Assembly (NCBI GenBank): GCA_017640505.1
Contig: JAEPQO010000001.1
Location: 450,625-514,624 of the forward strand
DNA: 64,000 bases
Origin: Rhodospirillales bacterium
GTDB taxonomy: Bacteria; Pseudomonadota; Alphaproteobacteria; Rhodospirillales; Casp-alpha2
Direction: 5' to 3'
Of this stretch, positions 60,413 to 64,000 are shown in pieces. The notes beneath the pieces were generated by a model, which saw only the letters and a list, made by a program, of their open reading frames with translations, ran no database searches and was not told the origin of the DNA. Numbering within the stretch: position 1 is the stretch's first letter; each line of letters opens with the position of its first letter. The translations under genes and the position numbers were made by a program.

Positions 60413-61951
60413 TTAGCCGACGGGGCGGGTTTTTGCTATCGCCAGTTCCAGTGCATCCTGCCACTTTGGCAAATGCAGATCGAGATCCCGCCTGACCTTG
60501 GTTTGGTCGAGACGCGAATTTTTCGGCCGTGCCGCCGCGGTCACGAATGCGGACGACGGAATGCCGTCGACGGCGGACGCACGCACCTGATGACCATGAC
60601 GCCGTGCACTGTCGACGATGGCGGCGGCAAAATCGCGCCACGATGCCGCGCCGTCGGCCGTCAGGTGATATATGCTGGCACCGCCGCCCGTCTCCGGTAT
60701 GCCGGATTTCCATCGCTCGACCAAACGGATCATGGCGCTGGACAGTGAACCCACGTACGTCGGCGCGCCGATCTGATCGTCGACGACGTCCAGGCGGTCC
60801 CTCTCGGCGGCAAGGTGCAGCATTGTGCGCATGAAGTTTTTCCCCGTTTCGGCATACAGCCAGCTGACACGAAATACCAAAGCCTTGGCGCCGCTGCTCA
60901 AAAGCGCGTGCTCTCCCGCGCGTTTGCTTTTTCCGTAGACGTTGATCGGGTTGGTGTCGTCGTCCTCGCGGTAGGGGCGATCCAGTGTGCCGTCAAAGAC
61001 ATAGTCCGTCGAAAAATGCACGACGCGCGTACCGGCGGCCGCGGCGGCCTTGCCGATCACCCCGGGCGCGGTCGCGTTGACCGCAAAGGCGGCATCGCGC
61101 TCACTCTCCGCCTGATCAACGGCGGTGTAGGCGGCCGTGTTGAACAGAACGTCGGCGTCGGCGTCGATCCACTTCTGCCGCCAGGCGATTTCTTCCAGGC
61201 AGCCGATCCGTAGCCCCTGGCGGCGTTCGATCGCGGCAATGAAGTTTGCGGCATCAAGGAGCGAATGTTCGGTCCCCGCGTCCAGCCACGCATAGCCGCG
61301 GTTGAGCACTTCGACACCGAGCGCGCGTTCGCGCAGATAGACATTGTTCACATCCGTGATCTCGAGTTCGCCACGGCCGGACGGCCGGACGTCACGCGCG
61401 ATATCGAGTACCCGGTTGTCGTAGAAATATAGCCCGGTCACTGCGAGATTCGATTTTGGCTGCGCCGGCTTTTCCTCGATCGACCGGGCGAGCCCGTCCG
61501 CATCGATCTCGACGACGCCGTAGCGTTCCGGATCGCCAACCGAGTATGCGAACACGGTCGCGCCGGTCTCGCTGGCCGCGGCGGCCTTCAGTCGCGCCGA
61601 CAGGTTGCTGCCGAACAGAATGTTGTCACCGAGGATGAGCGTCACCGGATCGTTACCGACGAAGTCACGGCCGATGATAAAGGCCTCGGCAATACCGCGC
61701 GGCGCGTCCTGGACGGCGTACGAAATATTAAGCCCGAACGATGAGCCATCGCCGAAGAGCTCTTCGAAGCGAGGCGTATCGGCCGGTGTCGAAATGATCA
61801 GGATGTCGCGAATGCCGGCCAGCATCAGTACCGATATCGGATAGTAAACCATCGGCTTGTCGTAGACCGGGATCAGCTGTTTGCAGATCGGCCGGGTTGC
61901 GGGATACAGACGCGTCCCCGATCCGCCTGCGAGTACGATACCTTTTCTCAT
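60413..61951 (-). CDS. RmlA-RmlD chimera: truncated glucose-1-P thymidylyltransferase fused to truncated dTDP-4-dehydrorhamnose reductase
   Basis: This single 512-codon frame joins two rhamnose pathway enzymes. Residues 1-264 are Rml[62 protein letters not shown] and [12 protein letters not shown], where RmlA normally goes on for about 25-30 more residues. Residues 265-512 are RmlD from [18 protein letters not shown] onward, with STDYVFDG and YGKSK (Tyr339, Lys343). The first 55-60 residues of RmlD, carrying the NAD(P)H GxxGQxG loop, are missing. The junction (about 61150-61166) lies in a short GTCGGC tandem. RmlA is probably active; RmlD probably not. Confidence 0.9.
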   Translation of the reverse strand: MRKGIVLAGGSGTRLYPATRPICKQLIPVYDKPMVYYPISVLMLAGIRDILIISTPADTPRFEELFGDGSSFGLNISYAVQDAPRGIAEAFIIGRDFVGNDPVTLILGDNILFGSNLSARLKAAAASETGATVFAYSVGDPERYGVVEIDADGLARSIEEKPAQPKSNLAVTGLYFYDNRVLDIARDVRPSGRGELEITDVNNVYLRERALGVEVLNRGYAWLDAGTEHSLLDAANFIAAIERRQGLRIGCLEEIAWRQKWIDADADVLFNTAAYTAVDQAESERDAAFAVNATAPGVIGKAAAAAGTRVVHFSTDYVFDGTLDRPYREDDDTNPINVYGKSKRAGEHALLSSGAKALVFRVSWLYAETGKNFMRTMLHLAAERDRLDVVDDQIGAPTYVGSLSSAMIRLVERWKSGIPETGGGASIYHLTADGAASWRDFAAAIVDSARRHGHQVRASAVDGIPSSAFVTAAARPKNSRLDQTKVRRDLDLHLPKWQDALELAIAKTRPVG

Positions 61952-63003
61952 GTCTTCCCCCGGCCCAGGCGTTGGCGCGCGTACTTCGTCTCGGCAATGT
62001 CACGGCACCAGTCCTGATTGTCCAGGTACCACTGGATGGTTTCGGCGAAACCGGTGTCGAAAGGTTTTTCCGGTTGCCAGCCAAGATCGTTCCGAGCGCG
62101 CTCGATACTCAGGGCATACCGGAAATCGTGACCCGGCCGGTCATCGACGAATGTGATCTGGCCCGCATAAGTCTGACCGTCGTGGCGCGCCTGCATGCGG
62201 TCCAGCGCCGCACAAAGCATGTGCACCAGATCGATGTTCTGCATCTCATGACCGCCGCCGATGTTGTAATTGTGGCCGGCTTGTCCGTGCCGTGCGGCAG
62301 CGATGATGCCGCGTGCGTGATCCTCGACGAAAAGCCAGTCGCGTACATTCCGGCCGTCGCCGTATACCGGCAGCTTCTTGCTTTCGATGGCGTTCAGCAC
62401 CATCAGCGGTATTAGTTTTTCCGGGAACTGGCGCGGTCCATAGGTGTTGGATCCATTGGTGATAACGGCGTCCATGCCATATGTCTTCACATAGGATCGA
62501 ACAAGCAGATCGCCCGAAGCCTTGGATGCCGCGTAAGGTGAGTTGGCGCGAAACGGGCTTTCCTCGGTGAATACGCCTTCGTCGATGGTGCCGTACACCT
62601 CGTCAGTCGACACCTGCACGTAACGCGGTGCCGTGCCCTTGTCGCGGCCGTATTCACGCACCGCCTCCAGCATCTGTGCCGTGCCCACGACGTTCGTTTC
62701 GATGAAAGCCGCCGGTCCGTCGATCGAGCGGTCGACATGAGTTTCCGCGGCGACATTGATGACAAAATCCGGTGCGTGCTCGGCCAGCAATGCGTCGACA
62801 AGCGGCCGGTCGCAGATCGAGCCATGCACGAACGTATGCCGCCCGTCACCCGCCATCGCTTCCAGGTTGCGGCGATTGCCGGCATAGGTCAGGGCGTCCA
62901 GCGTTATCACGTCTTGCCCTTGCCCAATCAGCATTCGCACGAGGGTCGACCCGATGAAACCGGCGCCGCCGGTCACCAGAAACGTGCTGCGCGGTTCACC
63001 CAT
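61948..63003 (-). CDS. rmlB: dTDP-glucose 4,6-dehydratase
   Basis: The 351-residue enzyme has [62 protein letters not shown] with the YxxxK, and [16 protein letters not shown]. These match RmlB throughout. It produces dTDP-4-keto-6-deoxyglucose. It overlaps the RmlA-RmlD gene by 4 nt. There is no full-length RmlC next to it. Confidence 0.96.
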   Translation of the reverse strand: MGEPRSTFLVTGGAGFIGSTLVRMLIGQGQDVITLDALTYAGNRRNLEAMAGDGRHTFVHGSICDRPLVDALLAEHAPDFVINVAAETHVDRSIDGPAAFIETNVVGTAQMLEAVREYGRDKGTAPRYVQVSTDEVYGTIDEGVFTEESPFRANSPYAASKASGDLLVRSYVKTYGMDAVITNGSNTYGPRQFPEKLIPLMVLNAIESKKLPVYGDGRNVRDWLFVEDHARGIIAAARHGQAGHNYNIGGGHEMQNIDLVHMLCAALDRMQARHDGQTYAGQITFVDDRPGHDFRYALSIERARNDLGWQPEKPFDTGFAETIQWYLDNQDWCRDIAETKYARQRLGRGKT

Positions 63004-63808
63004 GATAATGACGGCTCAATTCGTTGAAGCTCTGACGTACGTCGTCCATGTATGCCTCTTCAGAGAACATGCGCTGTTCGGCCGAAACGGAGCCGTTGTA
63101 TCCAATGTCGGCCAGCATGCGCCCGATGGACGCATGATCGACCTCGCCGCTTGATCCGACGACGGCGAGCCCCGGTTCGTTCGCGTGGACATGGACCAGT
63201 TCATTTTTCACCGCTTCGAAAATCTCGGGCAGCACCTCATCGTTCTCGACAAGCGCTTTGGCGTCGATCTGGATTTTCAGGTTGTCGCGTGCGACGGCGT
63301 CGACAATGGCTTTCGCTTCGAGGACGCCGTTGACGAAATCCGAACCGCTCGGCCCCAGCGGCTCAAAGCAGAAGACCGTGCCATGGTCACGGGTCCGCTC
63401 GCAGAGATCGATCATGAAGTCGATGGCCCGCGTGGTTGCCTCGTCGGCGGGGATCGCGCCTCTTTTCCGGCCACCGCCCCAGACCAAAGTCCGGCCGCCG
63501 AGGTCTCGGCAAACGCCCGACAGATGTTCCATGAAATTCGCGGTCTCGGTGACGGATGCCGGCTCGCCAAACAGCTGTAACTCGGGGTGGTCGAAAACGA
63601 GGGAATGCAGGCCGACGACTCTTAGCCCCGCCGTCTCGCAAGCGTGCCGGTACGACTTCACCTGCGCATTCGTAAGACCGTGCCACGTATCCTGCCAGAC
63701 ACGGCTTGGCGCGACTTCGAGGCCCGTATACCCGATCGCCGACAGGGCCGGCAGCGCATCGAGATGCGCGTAGGCCGGTAATGCGATGTTAGATACGGCC
63801 GGTTCCAT
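62996..63808 (-). CDS. Sugar phosphate isomerase/epimerase (AP endonuclease 2-type TIM barrel)
   Basis: The 270-residue TIM-barrel protein has AIGYTGLEVAPSRVW at the start and metal ligands in FCFEPLG, IQIDAKALVEND, LVHVHANEP and SVSAEQRM. Such proteins (IolE, hydroxypyruvate isomerase-like) interconvert keto and aldo sugars. It overlaps the rmlB start by 8 nt. Its neighbour upstream is a sulfatase. Confidence 0.87.
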   Translation of the reverse strand: MEPAVSNIALPAYAHLDALPALSAIGYTGLEVAPSRVWQDTWHGLTNAQVKSYRHACETAGLRVVGLHSLVFDHPELQLFGEPASVTETANFMEHLSGVCRDLGGRTLVWGGGRKRGAIPADEATTRAIDFMIDLCERTRDHGTVFCFEPLGPSGSDFVNGVLEAKAIVDAVARDNLKIQIDAKALVENDEVLPEIFEAVKNELVHVHANEPGLAVVGSSGEVDHASIGRMLADIGYNGSVSAEQRMFSEEAYMDDVRQSFNELSRHYHG

Positions 63809-63813
63809 CGGCG

Positions 63814-64000
63814 TTAGGCCGTACCTGACAGTTGTGCGTCGGCATACCAGGGAAATGCCTTTTTGATCCGTGCCGCGGGAATCTCGGGAATCTCTTCCAT
63901 GCGTCTCGCGATGACTTCTTCCATTGGCCTGAGCGCCGGATGATCATCCCGGTAAATATTGTTCTGCTCCTGCGGATCCTGAGCGAGGTCGTAAAGCTCG
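63814..64000 (-). CDS. Sulfatase, C-terminal end (partial)
   Basis: The frame enters from the right edge and stops at 63814-63816. The visible 61 residues begin ELYDLAQDPQEQNNIYRDD and continue HPALRPMEEVIARRMEEI. The ELYDLxxDPxExxN motif is the C-terminal signature of type I sulfatases. The active-site CxPSR lies outside the window, so activity and localisation cannot be judged. Confidence 0.82.
   Translation of the reverse strand, partial: ELYDLAQDPQEQNNIYRDDHPALRPMEEVIARRMEEIPEIPAARIKKAFPWYADAQLSGTA

Noticed and set aside
19858..64000. CRISPR arrays, insertion sequences, integrases or phage genes
   Set aside because: No regularly spaced repeats, transposase motifs or terminal inverted repeats were seen; only short microrepeats were found.

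Overview
The window looks like a chromosomal segment of a GC-rich Gram-negative alphaproteobacterium, probably of the Rhodospirillales type. The evidence is a 1613-residue NAD-dependent glutamate dehydrogenase, a P-II/ammonium transporter pair, an ubiquinone-type hydroxylase, a thioredoxin-TPR protein, a LON-domain protein, Trm112 and DUF971 proteins in one neighbourhood, and an LpxR-type outer-membrane lipid A deacylase. No rRNA, CRISPR array, transposase or phage gene was found. One tRNA is present, tRNA-Gly(GCC).

Positions 1-13000 are housekeeping and signalling. In order they hold the start of ftsK (cut by the window edge), amtB and glnK behind a probable sigma-54 promoter, a UbiH-type monooxygenase, an MliC-type lysozyme inhibitor whose signal peptide looks frame-disrupted, DUF971, Trm112, LON-domain and thioredoxin-TPR genes, a prolyl-tRNA editing protein and the tRNA. 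A signalling group follows: an output-domain protein translationally linked to a PAS histidine kinase, two TerB-like small proteins and a class III cyclase. A small exported protein with an internal repeat and its own terminator comes next, then the LpxR-like gene. Positions 13000-19850 carry the glutamate dehydrogenase, a UMF1-type MFS transporter overlapping it, and a SIS-domain (GmhA-like) isomerase.

From 19858 to the right edge (about 44 kb) every gene is on the minus strand, and almost all belong to surface polysaccharide (O-antigen or exopolysaccharide) synthesis. In transcription order (right to left) these are: a sulfatase C-terminus, a TIM-barrel isomerase, rmlB, a fused and internally truncated RmlA-RmlD, a glycosyltransferase-methyltransferase fusion, an SDR, an FkbM methyltransferase, a GT-B-like protein and two Gfo/Idh dehydrogenases. 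Then come a SxtJ/DUF5989/carbamoyltransferase set, a methyltransferase, an SGNH protein, a KdsB-like/HAD/hydroxyacid dehydrogenase trio, a heparinase II/III protein, asparagine synthase, GT2 and GT39-like proteins. The CDP-glucose branch (rfbF, rfbG, cupin epimerase, reductase) follows, then a GT2, a methyltransferase, a WecA/WbpL-like initiating transferase, an O-antigen ligase/polymerase, a GT4, a WbpV-like reductase and a WbpM-like dehydratase. Last are purH, a DegT aminotransferase, a nucleotide-sugar dehydrogenase, an epimerase, a membrane protein, a sugar C-methyltransferase and a GT2.

Together the genes suggest a heteropolysaccharide started on undecaprenyl phosphate with a UDP-4-keto-6-deoxy-HexNAc derivative (QuiNAc or FucNAc). 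It would be decorated with CDP- and possibly dTDP-6-deoxyhexoses, branched C-methyl sugars, uronic acids and amides, O-methyl and carbamoyl groups. No Wzx flippase or Wzm/Wzt exporter is visible, so the locus probably continues beyond the right edge or is completed elsewhere. The most unusual single feature is the RmlA-RmlD chimera, which lacks the RmlA tail and the nucleotide-binding start of RmlD.
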